Assembly: GCA_037952775.1 (NCBI GenBank)
Contig: JBANAY010000001.1
Location: 5,828,001-5,892,000 of the forward strand
Origin: Clonostachys chloroleuca
Lineage: Eukaryota; Ascomycota; Sordariomycetes; Hypocreales; Bionectriaceae
Direction of reading: 5' to 3'
Length of the DNA: 64,000 nt
Shown here: one piece after another, positions 9,571-20,511 of the stretch
Layout: the number at the start of each line of letters is the position of its first letter
Position numbering within the stretch: the stretch's first letter is position 1
Program-made: the position numbers and the translations under genes
The notes under the pieces: model-generated
The model's database searches: none
Told to the model about the DNA's origin: nothing
What the model saw: the letters and a program-made list of their open reading frames with translations, nothing else

Positions 9571-10129
9571 AAATGAATCTTACAATCTTACAAACTCTCT
9601 CTCCACTTCTCGAACTTGTGAGGGTCGTACAAGATCAAACGATTTAAGGAGCGCAACTGCAGCTAAGACATAGTCCAAGCTGAGAGCTGCAGAGCAAAGG
9701 ATTCAACATGTCGATCTACCCACGCATAACCACTTACTTCTGCCAATCTTGCCAACAACTCGACAATTTACTTGCTCCCCCATGCCTTATGTTCTACCTA
9801 GTTAGAATGCAGGGGCCCGGTAACTCCCCGGGCTGAAACACACCCCGCATTATTACCAATGCCAGGAGTCGGATACGGTCTTCTTTGTTGGCTCCATCCT
9901 TCCTTTATCCACTTCCCGCGGCACCAACTTCTTCGGCGTCCAGTACCTGACCTCGACTTCTCCATGATCAGCATCTCTAAATCCTTCTCATGCTGCCAGG
10001 CCCGAGGCCGAGTGTTTTACTTATTTTGAATTTTTTTCATAAACGAAGCTTCGGCTTGATCTCTTGGGTACTATCCACAGCGAGCAGTCTCCCATATTGT
10101 GTTCGAAGCTTTGTCAGGTTCAAGTGGAA
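9571..10129. other. Intergenic and promoter of the downstream regulator gene
   Basis: No gene seen. This must contain the promoter of the Zn2Cys6 gene starting at 10130. I looked for the CGG-N4-CCG palindrome shared by the nearby enzyme genes and did not find it here. Confidence 0.4.
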
Positions 10130-12755
10130 ATGTCTCTGCCAATGTTAGAGGGTGCTGCCAATCAGCGCCGCACGAGGAATCGACGCTGCCTCTCCAAGTC
10201 TTCTAGAGCTTCCCAAGCATGCCAGGCTTGCGCCGCCTCGAAAGTTAGGTGCGACAATCTCGGAAGCTGTGCTCGCTGCCGCAAGAGACAAATCAAATGC
10301 ATAAGATCGGATTCTGCTCGGCCTTCATCCATGGCAGTGTCACCAAGTGAGATGCTACACAGTCAAATGATGTCAACAAATATCAATCATACAAAGAATA
10401 CGAACACCACGCAGTACTCACCACCTACTGCATCTTCATCATCATTTGTTCACTGGCAAAGCACACTGGAGAGCTTAGCAGATCAACCCGCATCGGAGTC
10501 TGTGGGGTTCCAGGCGTCGGATATGGTTCCGTACATGGAAGGCATCGTGAGTCAAGATTTGAGTGTCCTCGATCTTTTGAACACCGTGGATGTTTACGGT
10601 GAAGGTGGAATATGGCCATTTCCTCAGCATGAGGTTGGGGAAAGGGCGATTGCAGGTCTCCCCATCTCACAAGGTGAAGACCCTCCGGACGCTTCTCCTG
10701 TTGATGTCGAGGCAATCACGGCGGCGATGAAGCACGATTTCGTCACCTTGTTTGGATCATGGAAACCGACTGGCTCCGCCTTCGTTCACCAAGGAATAGC
10801 CGATGGTTCTCAACAAAGCAAACCTCCCCAAAATTCGACCATCGATCAAAGCTCCTGTGGCACCGTTATTGGGCAGCACTTGTGTGCTGACATGCGTGAT
10901 CAGATGCTATTGGTTGCCACACAACTTCCTCCAGAAGAGGTCGACGTGTCCTTGGTTCGGTGTTTTCCACATCTAAATAGTCTCGATCACCTGCTTCAGC
11001 TCTTCTTTGCACGACATAAGAACCAGCCAATGCCAATCATTCATGTCCCTACATTCTCTTTGTCATCCTCCAAACTCTCTCTAGTGATGGCTTGCGCTGC
11101 AGCCGCGGCGGCATCTTCCACCAACCCCACCGCGAGAAGATTTGGGCTCGCTCTCATGGGAGTCGCGCAATCACATATTAGGCAATTGGTGGCATACCAC
11201 TCTGTCGCTATGGCCGTTGGAATATTGCTGATTGTGCCCTCTTAGGTTTATCGTGGCGAAGACAGTAGGCACCACTTGCAGACTCTCCAGGCGCTTTACC
11301 TCTGCATAGATGTTTACTTGTGGAGCGGAGATGAGCAAATGAGAGACAAGGCTGCAACCTATTGCAGTACACTCGTGACTGTGTGCCGCCGTTTCTGTCT
11401 ATTCGTTTCTCTTCCTTTGTTAAGCTAACCTCCTGACTTAGATTCTGCGGCAATCCGGCCGTCTCAGCGCCGGCCGATGCTTAGACGTCGAGCACCCTAA
11501 CCAAAGCGACTCCCTTGCCGTCCTTGAGCGCAAATGGGAAAAGTGGGTTGAGACCGAGTCATTCAAGCGGTATACCAGTCGTCCCTCCTTCAGCTACGAA
11601 GCGCCAATCCACTGACAGCGAACCCTTAGGCTTGTGTATCGGCTCCTGATTCACAGTGCTCAAGAAGCGGCATACAGACTCTTTCCTCCTAGCTTGTCTT
11701 ACACGGAAGTATCTGTCTCGTTTCCCGCAGCGCCGTCTCTTTGGCAGGCGACGAATGCGACTGAGTGGAGGGATCTATATCTCCGTTGCTTGAGCGATCC
11801 AGTTCGTGGGACGCTGGCCCCCGTCAACCTACACGACTGTTTGCGAAAGCCTGCCCATTTTGACCTCTTCCCGGTATTCCAGGACTGCGAGTTTGCCTTG
11901 ATGTGCGTTCTCCACGGTGTAATGACGTTGAGTTTCGAGGAGAATAGGCGCCGTGTCGTTTTGGGGGGTAACTTGGCATCGCCGACTCTCCCTGTGTGTC
12001 TTTCTAATCCCGATGCCACTGGTGGACAGAGCTGCCATCTTTCACGCTTGGAAAGCGAGGTGCGACTACTCTGGGAAAAGGGAAATATTACAAAGTCGTC
12101 AACCGCAGTAATTATTCGTGAACTTGGCGCCCTACACAGAAGCACACCGCTCAACGAGATGCAACTCTTGATCGAATGCATCGATCAGAGGATGATTATC
12201 AAAACGCTGGTGGGCTTACGACAGTGGCGATCAAGCAGCGAAGCGAGACGGGCAGTTTGGCACGCTGGTCAGATTTGGCGAATCGTCCGTGTGCTGGACA
12301 ACATCCGCCCTGCCGCCTTTCTGGTAATTGCCGCCTGGCAAGCCATGCTATGTCTCTGGATGTACTGTGGTCTCTCAGAGGGAGGTCTCCTGCGAGGTGC
12401 ATTCCCGCCTTTGGCCTGGCCCAGCCTTCCGACTTGGTCCAACGATGAGGATTCGCAGCAGGATTGGTCGTCCCCGTGCGTCCACATTGACAGTGACCCA
12501 ACAGCGGAGTCTGAACAATGGCTTGAGTGTGGCGTGGGGTTCCCGGCCATTTCGTTCAATGGACCTTTGGAGGATGGTAGAGAAGCCAAAGCCATTCTGC
12601 CATTAGTGCCGTTGCGTATGAGACCAGGCGAAGCGAAGAAGTTTAGCCAAGAGGTTGCAAGGCTTGCTCGGGATAGATTTTCCAGCGACGAGGGCCACAT
12701 AGCGGTGCTGGATGGGATCTGTAAAATATTACATGAATTGGGCAGATACCTGTGA
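10130..12755 (+). CDS. Zn2Cys6 fungal transcription factor, likely regulator of the adjacent dioxygenase/ALDH genes
   Basis: Start chosen at ATG 10130 (MSLPMLEG); upstream codons in the frame lack ATG. The zinc cluster follows at once: ACQACAASKVRCDN then CARCRKRQIKC (C-x2-C-x6-C-x5-C-x2-C-x6-C). A low-complexity Ser/Thr linker and a region resembling the middle homology domain follow (LLQLFFARHKNQPMPIIHVPT onward). Introns: 11189-11245 (ends CTCTTAG), one ending at 11441 with donor at about 11375 or 11381 (both keep phase), and 11570-11629 (GTATAC...CTTAG). The last exon runs to TGA at 12753-12755. Total length is about 790 aa. Position next to three catabolic enzyme genes whose promoters share a CGG-N4-CCG palindrome suggests it is their pathway regulator (inference). 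Confidence 0.8.
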
Positions 12756-12973
12756 GGGTTGAGAGCATGATAATTGGGCCAGCACTGTTAGGATCTTTGC
12801 GATGTAAGATGGTGGAATTCAGAGTCTCGTTTACCTCTCTGCGCTATACTAATTATCGCAGGACTTATTGCGCTAAATGTAATAGATCCTGTAGACCGCT
12901 ATTGACAAGTGGCTCCCCTCTAAACTCTCGATTTGAGGGTTCAACTGGTTGAATGACCTGCGGTTCCTAAGCA

Positions 12974-14566
12974 CTACATAGGCTCTAGAGAGCCTCTCCC
13001 GCTAACTTGAACACTCCAGTTCGAACGGCACAAAGGCTTGATCCCCTCGTGGCGGAGCGCATGGTCCACCCAATTACCGTGAATCTGGTTTCGTACATAG
13101 AGGGGAAGTTCAACTATAGCCACTGGCTTCGAGAAGTTGTTTGTGTCTAAAACCACAAGGTCGCTCCGACGCTTCTCTACCCGCTGAATCATGACTATGA
13201 CCCATCCATCTCCTTCGGGGCTGTTGGCACTTCGCGGGACAAATATCGGTTCTTCAACGACGCACTTCGGTCCGGGGAAGAATATGACTCTGTCGTTGGT
13301 TCTTTTGTCAAGCTTGACAAGTCCGTTGAGGGCTAAAGGCAACGGCATACCGTTGTCTTCCTCGAGGGGGACGACAACTGGCACAAACATGAGATTATAA
13401 TGTTTGCCGAGAAGTCGTTCATCAGTGCGAGGAAATTCGGACGGAAGATCGAGCACAACCTCCGGATCCGATATGACAGTGTGACTTGGCTGCCGCGGAT
13501 CGATTGTCCAGCGCACAAAGTCGGCAGTTAGGTCATTGTCAGGCGTAAGGCCGCCAAAAGTCGGGAAAAGGTTTGTGTAAATTCGGGATGTTTCGAGACA
13601 AATGTTGCCAACCTCATCTTCCCATGCCGATGCGGCATGAATGAGGAAAGCAAGGCGAGTCCATTGGTAAACGCGGTGCTCTCCAGTTTGCCAACCTCTT
13701 GGCAGTTGATCCTTTCGTCGGGGAAGGACCAGAAAAGTGAGCGGGTGTTTCTCTGTCCAGATCCAGTGCGAGCCACCCTGCTTCATGCCTTCCATATCCG
13801 CCTCGTATGGCCATAGGATCAATATGATGTAATTGGTCGTGATAGCGCAGTCGTGAATAGGGGCACACCATGGGCCAGTGATCCATTGTTCGTTCAGGAC
13901 ATGGCCATCCTTATTCAAAGAATAGACCACAATGTCTTTTGAACCAAGGCCCGTAGCCTCATAGCCGTAGGTGACTAATTGATTCGAAAACGGATCGATC
14001 TTTGGGTGTGCAGTGAAGGTCTTGCCCGGAGATTTGAAAGGATCGTAAGTTTTTGTCTCCAGTGTATCTGGGTCCAGGGCATACGGAAGTCCATTTTCCT
14101 TCAGCCCTAGCAGGTGACCTCCCCAGTAAACCAGATTTGTGTTTGCGGTCGAATCGACTGCAGCTCTCACGCAAGGATGATGAGAAAACGGATTGCGATA
14201 CAGGCCAAATAGTCTCTTATTCGCCTGTCGCTCGAGCTTGAGCCGCTCGGTTTCGATATATCGGACCTTCATATCTACCTTGCCATCCTTGAACCGAAAG
14301 GCCGAAACGTTACCGTCACCTTCTATAGGAGGGTTGCCCGGAGCGAGAGGATAGAAAGGGTCAATCATGATGCGATAAAAGGTGCCGTCAAGTTGTTTTG
14401 GCAAGGTGCCGTGTACAACCAAGTCGGGCATCTCGCCTTCAACTCGACCAGGAAAGCCAATATCATTAGGCCCAAACGGAGGAGGATAGGAAGAAGGGAG
14501 TTCGTCATACTCGCGATGAAGAGTTGGTGTTACTCCAGGTTGGATGACGTTGTGCGGAGTTTCCAT
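12974..14566 (-). CDS. Carotenoid cleavage oxygenase family, stilbene/phenylpropene-cleaving type
   Basis: Intronless 530-aa gene. The four metal-binding histidines of the RPE65/CCO beta-propeller are visible: TFTAHPKIDP (H~186), CAPIHDCAIT (H~238), AFLIHAASAWED (H~310) and HGNWVDHALR (H~510). The segments STANTNLVYWGG and PYALDPDTLETKTY, with GTFYRIMIDP near the N-terminus, fit the branch that includes Neurospora CAO-1 and bacterial lignostilbene dioxygenases rather than retinal-forming enzymes. These non-heme iron enzymes split an aryl-conjugated double bond with O2 to give two aldehydes. The next gene on the same strand is an aldehyde dehydrogenase, a natural follow-on step. A TATAAAG box (14670-14676) lies about 105 bp upstream, and two CGG-N4-CCG sites lie 210-260 bp upstream. 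Confidence 0.87.
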   Translation of the reverse strand: METPHNVIQPGVTPTLHREYDELPSSYPPPFGPNDIGFPGRVEGEMPDLVVHGTLPKQLDGTFYRIMIDPFYPLAPGNPPIEGDGNVSAFRFKDGKVDMKVRYIETERLKLERQANKRLFGLYRNPFSHHPCVRAAVDSTANTNLVYWGGHLLGLKENGLPYALDPDTLETKTYDPFKSPGKTFTAHPKIDPFSNQLVTYGYEATGLGSKDIVVYSLNKDGHVLNEQWITGPWCAPIHDCAITTNYIILILWPYEADMEGMKQGGSHWIWTEKHPLTFLVLPRRKDQLPRGWQTGEHRVYQWTRLAFLIHAASAWEDEVGNICLETSRIYTNLFPTFGGLTPDNDLTADFVRWTIDPRQPSHTVISDPEVVLDLPSEFPRTDERLLGKHYNLMFVPVVVPLEEDNGMPLPLALNGLVKLDKRTNDRVIFFPGPKCVVEEPIFVPRSANSPEGDGWVIVMIQRVEKRRSDLVVLDTNNFSKPVAIVELPLYVRNQIHGNWVDHALRHEGIKPLCRSNWSVQVSGRGSLEPM

Positions 14567-14669
14567 GATTGTGGTTTGCCAAAGAGCTGAGACTTTCGGG
14601 TCTGTATAAGTTGATAGGTTTAGAGATTTGAAAGCCTTAGTTGAGCATGCTTGGTGATTAGAATACCGT

Positions 14670-14676
14670 CTTTATA
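14670..14676 (-). promoter_or_regulatory. TATA-like box of the carotenoid oxygenase gene
   Basis: TATAAAG on the minus strand, about 105 bp 5' of the ATG. The position suits a fungal core promoter. Confidence 0.45.
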
Positions 14677-14772
14677 TTCTTCAGAGCGGGCAAGGATGAA
14701 ATGTGCCTGGGCTATTGACACAACAGCTCTACGTATCTTCTATTGAACGCTCCACCCTGCTATGGATCAGCT

Positions 14773-14782
14773 CGGCTTGCCG
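14773..14782. promoter_or_regulatory. CGG-N4-CCG site in the oxygenase promoter
   Basis: CGGCTTGCCG has the inverted CGG half-sites and 4-bp spacing of a Zn2Cys6 dimer site. It lies 32 bp from the longer palindrome at 14814 and so forms a tandem pair. Confidence 0.45.
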
Positions 14783-14813
14783 GCTACATGGACTGAGAGC
14801 AACCGGCTCTGGT

Positions 14814-14827
14814 ATCGGCATGCCGAT
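14814..14827. promoter_or_regulatory. 14-bp palindrome, candidate Zn2Cys6 operator (oxygenase promoter)
   Basis: Perfect palindrome ATCGGCATGCCGAT, core CGG-CATG-CCG, about 250 bp upstream of the oxygenase ATG. The identical 14-mer occurs at 17575-17588 between the ALDH and SnoaL genes. I noticed no other copy in the window. Confidence 0.6.
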
Positions 14828-15425
14828 ATGCATCCCCGTGTCACCCGATACATATTCAAAGGTATACGTCACAGTGGCTCGGAGTTAGGTGAGATGCATA
14901 CTCTACGCCTATCGGCTCTAAAGACGCCAATAATTAGGGCGGGATGGCTCATTGGACATAGCTGAATGCTGGTATACGCTGCTGAATGAGTCAGTAAGTC
15001 AAAACAAGCGTAGATCCCACATGTCAATCCGCTTGGAATGGGCAACAGCAGCCATATGCTGCCATTACCTAGATGAACGAACCCCCCTGAGATCATATCT
15101 CCATGTCAGAATTCAGCATCCTCTAGACAGTGAGTTAGCATGAATTGAACGGGCCTAGGCTCAATTACTTGTACAGAACGTTTAGATGGCGGTTTCGTGA
15201 GTGGCTGATCATGAGGGTTTGCAGTTGTGAAAACAGTAACATGGCCATCTATATTCCACAGAGTAGCCGGTCAAACTTTTCCAATTATCTTCACTAATAT
15301 TGCTGGACCCCAGTAGAAGAAAGCCATTTCACTGTCGTACTATGATTCAGAAGATGACACCGCTACGAAATACTTTGTGGGGGACGGGGGATACACGCAT
15401 CCGATGGTACATCATTGTCTTCTTG
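14828..15425. other. Intergenic between oxygenase promoter and ALDH 3' end
   Basis: No gene seen. It holds the upstream promoter region of the oxygenase gene and the 3' flank of the ALDH gene. Confidence 0.4.
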
Positions 15426-17022
15426 CTAATGGTTTCCCAAAATACTCCACTTGACAGTCTTGACCGAGGTCCATTCATCGATTGCTTCTTTGCCCATGTC
15501 TCGCCCAAAGCCACTTTCCTTTACACCGCCGAATGGTGTGTTGGCGTGCAATGCGCCCCAACTGTTTACCGTGATCTGTCCTACTTCTATTGCTTCCGTG
15601 ATACGGAACGCCTTGTTTAAATCTGTAGTGAACACGGCTGCACCTAGTCCATAAACATAATCATTAGCTTTGGCAATAACGTCGTCTTCGTTTTCGAAAG
15701 AAGCGACACAGGCTAGGGGGCCGAAGATCTCTTCCTTCATAATCTCGGCGTCATGCGATACATCTGCGAAAGCCGTGTTAGCTACAAAGTAGCCTTTTCC
15801 AGTCAACTGTTCTCCGCCGCTGACGAGCCTTGCCCCCGAGCTTTTCCCTGCTTCGACATAAGAAAGGACTTTATCCCGCTGTGTACGATTAATAAGGGGC
15901 CCTTTCGTCGTTGCGCCTAATAGCGGATCTCCATGCACAAATGTGCTAATCCGTTTGGCAAACTCCTCGACGAAGCGATCATAGATTGTGTGTTGGACAT
16001 AAATGCGACTGCCGGCGACACACACTTGCCCATTATTGATGGTTATCCCGAGGCTTGTCCAGAACAGGGCATTCTCCCAGTCTGCATCATCGAACACGAT
16101 AGATGGCCCCTTTCCACCCAGCTCAAGCGTCACTTTCTTCAAGTTTGATCGTGCTGCTGCGGCCATTATCTGCCTACCGACACCAGGACTGCCGGTGAAA
16201 GAGATCTTCCTCACCCCCATGTGTTCCGAGAGAGCCGCGCCGGCTACGTGACCGAGCCCACAGAGGATGTTCACAACCCCTGGAGGAAAACCAGCCTCCA
16301 CAATGAGCTGTGCAAGCTTCTGTCCGTATAGAGGGCACATTTCCGGGGTCTTGATAATGATGGTATTGCCGCCTGCTAGAGCAGGAGCGAGCTTCCACAC
16401 GGTAATCATCCTGTACAGATCAGTGGTTGCTAGCTGCCATAGAGCTGAAACCTTTCTTACAGAGGAGCGTTCCATGGTATAATGGCCGCGCAGACCCCGA
16501 TTGGCACTCCTCTTGTATAGGCCATGCCATCGGGGATTGACAATGTCAGTCCATCGACTTTATCCGCCCATCCGGCGAAATATCTCAGATTCTCGACTGC
16601 TTGTTGAACATTCAATCGCATGGAGTCTTGATAGAGGATTCCTGCATCAATGGCCTCTAATGAGGCGAATAAGGAGGCGTCTCTCTCGACCAGATCAGCT
16701 AGTCGATGGAGCAGCGTTCTTCTAGCGCTTGGGCTCTTGTTTTTCCAAACTTCGTAGGCATCCGTTGAACTTTGCACAGCCCGGTCGACATCGTCAATCT
16801 GGGCTACAGACACCGTCGCCAGGCGACAACCGGTAAGCGGACTCTCCAACTCAATCGTGGAGCCGCCACTCGAGGCGACAAATTTGTTATCAATAAAGAG
16901 GCGGGTAGACACTATGATTCAAGGTGAGCACATAGCCTTTTTAATTCAAGCATCTGTCCTTGAGTTAAATTTGTACCCGTAATTGATACCCCCTCGAATC
17001 CGGTTAGGGTTATCTCAGACAT
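15426..17022 (-). CDS. NAD(P)-dependent aldehyde dehydrogenase
   Basis: Three exons: 16977-17022, 16461-16911 and 15426-16410, giving 493 aa. Introns are 16912-16976 (GTACAA...CATAG) and 16411-16460 (GTAAGA...ACAG). The frame at 16912 opens only with GTG, so the true ATG is at 17020-17022 through a small first exon; phase agrees at both joins. Rossmann-fold and catalytic features: AAIIPWNAPLMITVWKLAP (catalytic Asn), FTGSPGVGRQI (NAD loop), VTLELGGKGP (Glu~262) and NNGQVCVAGSR (Cys~296). Full length for the class. It oxidises aldehydes to acids; beside a stilbene-type dioxygenase the likely substrate is an aromatic aldehyde such as a hydroxybenzaldehyde (inference). The 5' flank carries the shared 14-bp palindrome. 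Confidence 0.9.
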
Positions 17023-17574
17023 TGTGTTAGGTGAGAATGCGTCGAATAGCAGGGACGACTGAAAATATGAGAGAGAACTCGGGACTCGCAAGTGTTTCAA
17101 AATCTGGTGTTGAAATGAGCTATACACCTCTCAGAGGATCTTTTCGGATTATGAAGAACTTCTTGTTCGAAGAATTTTCATCTACAGCTCGGCGTTCCTA
17201 TCTTTCACGAGCTCAGGCTCTACAATGCACTCCCGATCCCTATGGATCATTGATCGGCTATTCCAACTCATCCAGAAACAGTAGGCAAATTTGTATTTGT
17301 AAGCCGAGCGGTGTCTTGCCAATGTCCGGTCGGGCTTCGAAATGTTACCGACCAGGGATACTCAAGAACCTGTCTCGCCAGCATGAACGCTGACGACTGC
17401 TTAAGCCATGCCACCAGCCCATCCCGATACAGCCCAGGCCCGCTTCTCCCACTCCTCCTCTCCATAACCCGAGAAACAGGACGGAATTCCGGATAGCTTG
17501 CCAATCGTTTACCGAAGAAACTAGGTTGGGGAACACAACCGAGCCGTGCTAGGACCCATATCACTCAGCTCCGC

Positions 17575-17588
17575 ATCGGCATGCCGAT
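17575..17588. promoter_or_regulatory. 14-bp palindrome, candidate Zn2Cys6 operator (ALDH/SnoaL divergent promoter)
   Basis: Same ATCGGCATGCCGAT 14-mer as at 14814. It sits 553 bp from the ALDH start and 239 bp from the SnoaL start, so it could serve both divergent genes. Confidence 0.6.
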
Positions 17589-17826
17589 GTCTCATCCTCG
17601 GCCTTGCATGGCTCAACTTCCGGCTAAGGATTGATGCTGGCGCTGTTGATCATGGGTTAACTATTCGAGTAGACTGTTGTCGTGTCAATAAAGACTGAAA
17701 TATTGCACGTATCAAATGAAAAGTCATTTTTTACAAGCAACATCATTTTGGTTTACACGCTACTTCATTATCCTATACTCCGAGAAATACTTTTCAGATT
17801 CGTGACAATCACAATATACTCTCATT

Positions 17827-18288
17827 ATGTCCAGCCCAGCTATCTTAGCGAGAGTCGACAAAATCTGGAGGGAGCAGCTTACCGACCAACCTCCTCAGAC
17901 TCCCGAGCAGATTGAGAAAGCCAAGAAGCTCATCGAACTATTCGAGGGCATGTTCACGTTCCTCGATTATTCCGTTGCCGATCGCCTACTCTCCGAGGAT
18001 TACATTCAGCATAATGTTTCAGTCGGCACTGGTCGCCAATCCATTATCGAATTCGCAGAGCGTGAGGCCAAGGATCCGAACAAGAAGCTTACAATGAATT
18101 ATAAGAGAGTGCTTGTGGACGGGGATTTTGTTTTCGTGCATCTCCACATCGACCAGCATGACGGAACTGAAGGCCTGCGGGCCATGGAAATCCTTCGGCA
18201 CCAGGACGGCGTTTTCACCGAACATTGGGATTCTGTTGCTCCAATACCTCCTCGATCTGAGCATAAGAATCCCAATGGCGTGTTCTAG
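17827..18288 (+). CDS. SnoaL-like / NTF2-fold small protein
   Basis: Intronless, 153 aa, no signal peptide. The core LIELFEGMFTFLDYSVADRL followed by DYIQHNVSVGTGRQSIIEF, then a KRVLVDGDFVFVHLHID strand pair and the ending EHWDSVAPIP, matches SnoaL-like proteins of the NTF2 fold. These are small cupped barrels that act as cyclases, isomerases, hydrolases or binding proteins. The His-rich segments (IQHN, VHLHIDQHD) line the usual pocket. It is divergent from the ALDH gene across a 0.8-kb region with the shared palindrome, so a role in the same pathway is likely but the reaction is unknown. Confidence 0.85.
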   Translation: MSSPAILARVDKIWREQLTDQPPQTPEQIEKAKKLIELFEGMFTFLDYSVADRLLSEDYIQHNVSVGTGRQSIIEFAEREAKDPNKKLTMNYKRVLVDGDFVFVHLHIDQHDGTEGLRAMEILRHQDGVFTEHWDSVAPIPPRSEHKNPNGVF

Positions 18289-18424
18289 ATTTGTAAATGG
18301 ACATGAGAAGATGCCGTACTCTGGGCCAAGGGGTGCTGCAATGGAGTTGACGGCTTGTTGCGACTTGAAATATCACTCTCGTAGCTAGCTAGCGAAATTT
18401 GGAGTATGCTGTTCTGTATCAAGG

Positions 18425-18715
18425 TTAGTCACTGCTAGTGTCGATCAATAGAATATGACCTATACAGAGATAAAGGAGATCATCTCTGACGTTCTCATGG
18501 GCTATTGCGATGCCCAAGCGAGCCCTTTGGAGCGCTTTATTAGTTGCATTGTTTAGTATCTTAACGACCTACTTAACTTCAGTATTACCTCAATGTCACA
18601 GTCAGTCGGTACTATAAGAAACAATTATACGGTTTTCTACCCATTAGTACGAGATACTGGAGCTATTTGTCTGACTGTAGGCGGCCAAAGGTATGTGATC
18701 ATAAGTAGCTGTGGT
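18425..18715. repeat. Dispersed repeat, copy 2 (pair with 5335-5640)
   Basis: Alignable to 5335-5640 in the same orientation. Differences are mostly transitions, with this copy the more AT-rich (for example CGACCTACTTAACTTCAG against TGACCTACCTGACTTCAC), the expected look of repeat-induced point mutation or deamination decay. No ORF of significance. Confidence 0.55.
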
Positions 18716-20511
18716 CATCGACCCTCCCATGGAAGTCGGGCTGGATATCCAACCTTGCAACAGTACAAAAAATGGCCTAGGAGAAAAGCTTGACTACGTG
18801 ATTTATTCCTAGTCAGTTAACATCATTCATACCTGAAATCAACTGAAGAAAATGTGATTCGCACGGGGATGCCACTAGACGCCATCCCGGAAGTATGTAG
18901 ACAGGCTTTCGAGCTGAGCTGCCAGAGCCTGCAGTCGGAAAACAAGCTATGAAACCACGCCGCTTTTCTTTCTTTCTCTTTGGACTGATCGTGAATTAGA
19001 CATGTTGGTCATGGTTTTGTCGCAAATACCAAGCCGGTCGCAGGGCCGGTTCGGGACACCGATGCAAAACCTGCCGATGCCGAGTTTGCGATGAACACCC
19101 GGCCACAAAACCTGGAAGGTATGACCAAGCCACTGGAAATCTGGTTTATGATTGGCAAAAGACAGTTTTCCTTGCTAACGGCCATTTACGGGGATGCCAG
19201 AGCCTGGCCGAGTCAGTCTACAAGCCTTGAGGGACGAAAGGACTATGTCGAGCCCCTGGCCTTAAGACCTCCCCCTGGTTAGTCGAGATCATCCTCGCTC
19301 CCCGGTTGGCCTTTGCTTCTCCGTCTTGACTGGTGGATATTCGTTCCGCATCTTTGTTCATGCTTGCTTCTGTTGGGATGCGATGCCTCTGATCTGCGTC
19401 CTTCGCTGAGCTGTGCAAGTTGGTTCCATGGCCTGCGGAGGTGAAAAAATCATCTCTCGTTCTTAGTACTGTCCTATTGCCGCTTTCACTGATGTTCACA
19501 TTCTGTGGCCATCTACTTGATGGTTGTAATGGAAACTGGGTCAAAATCCCCATCTCCTCGAAGCCGCAACCTTACCCAAGAAGTATTTGTAAGAAGCCTC
19601 CGTGGTGTAAGTGCAGGGTTTGGAGAGCTAAGAATGATGCTAAGCCCATTATGCTTTCACTGTTTGCTCAGAGTCTAATTGAACAAACATTCGAGCTGTT
19701 TTCGATCGAGCTGGCTGCCTTTATTTTGGAATGACCTGGATAAACAATTCACGCCGCAATAAATTTTCGATTCCGCATCGTGTATAGGATAAGTATTCAG
19801 CTTCGAGCCACTGAACTAGCCTCGATCTTTCCGCAAGGATTAAGCTTGGGCTTAGACGCCTCTGTTCGGCTATGCATCCGAAATCTTTTTGCTAGTAAGG
19901 GAACGCGAATAATAAGCACCTCCCCTCCCCCGCCTCAGTCCAAACAAAGAGAATTTGTACAACGACTTTAGGTGAGAATATCAGTCTGAGATAGGGAGAA
20001 CACGGAGTATAAGCGGTAGCCTCTATTATCAGCATAACATGTATTGTGTCAAAGCATCAGTTATACTAGCTAGAGAGGCCGAACTGAAATTTGGAATTCA
20101 TGATATGTATCGAAATTAGTAAGATCTGAAGTAGCGCTTTCCAGAACGGTTCACCCCGTTTTTTTGTGCATGGTAGGAGTCTAGATATTAGCTTTGCACC
20201 ACTAGCCCTCTAGACGCCGTGTGATCAACAGGTGGCTTCTAAGTTCTTTTTGCATTCCTGAGCAGCCTAATGATACTGATTTCAAGCGGTGTGCTTAGAG
20301 CCTTACCTTGGATTTCTTTGTAGTGACTGGAGGGTGAGAGCGCGGATTTTGAATTCGCGGGTAGAGGGGTCATCGTAGGCCAAATTCGAATATAAAGGAT
20401 CAATCAGCTACCCAACACCAAATCCCCACCCTTGCTCAAATTTCAGTGAAGACGTCGTCATACCAGGCCGCTACTCGGATAAGTAACCATCCATCCTCTG
20501 ATTACAACAAA
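18716..20511. other. Long intergenic stretch
   Basis: No intact gene. A plus-strand frame at about 19020-19230 encodes a Cys-rich peptide (HRCKTCRCRVCDEHP) ending in a stop, possibly an exon remnant, but I cannot place it. The last ~120 bp carry the promoter of the next gene, including TATAAAG at 20393-20399. Confidence 0.35.
20393..20399 (+). promoter_or_regulatory. TATA-like box
   Basis: TATAAAG about 113 bp upstream of the ATG of the four-helix membrane protein. Confidence 0.4.

Noticed and set aside
11629..12755. Independent second gene downstream of the Zn2Cys6 protein
   Set aside because: It starts with a non-ATG codon right after an acceptor, and its frame joins the upstream exon in phase. 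It is the last exon of the same regulator.
16912..17127. Separate small ORF upstream of the ALDH
   Set aside because: The first 15 codons from ATG 17022 splice in phase to the ALDH (intron 16912-16976). The remainder is intron sequence.
19020..19230. Cys-rich zinc-finger gene
   Set aside because: Only one short frame with clustered Cys (CKTCRCRVC); no start, exon partner or recognisable finger spacing.
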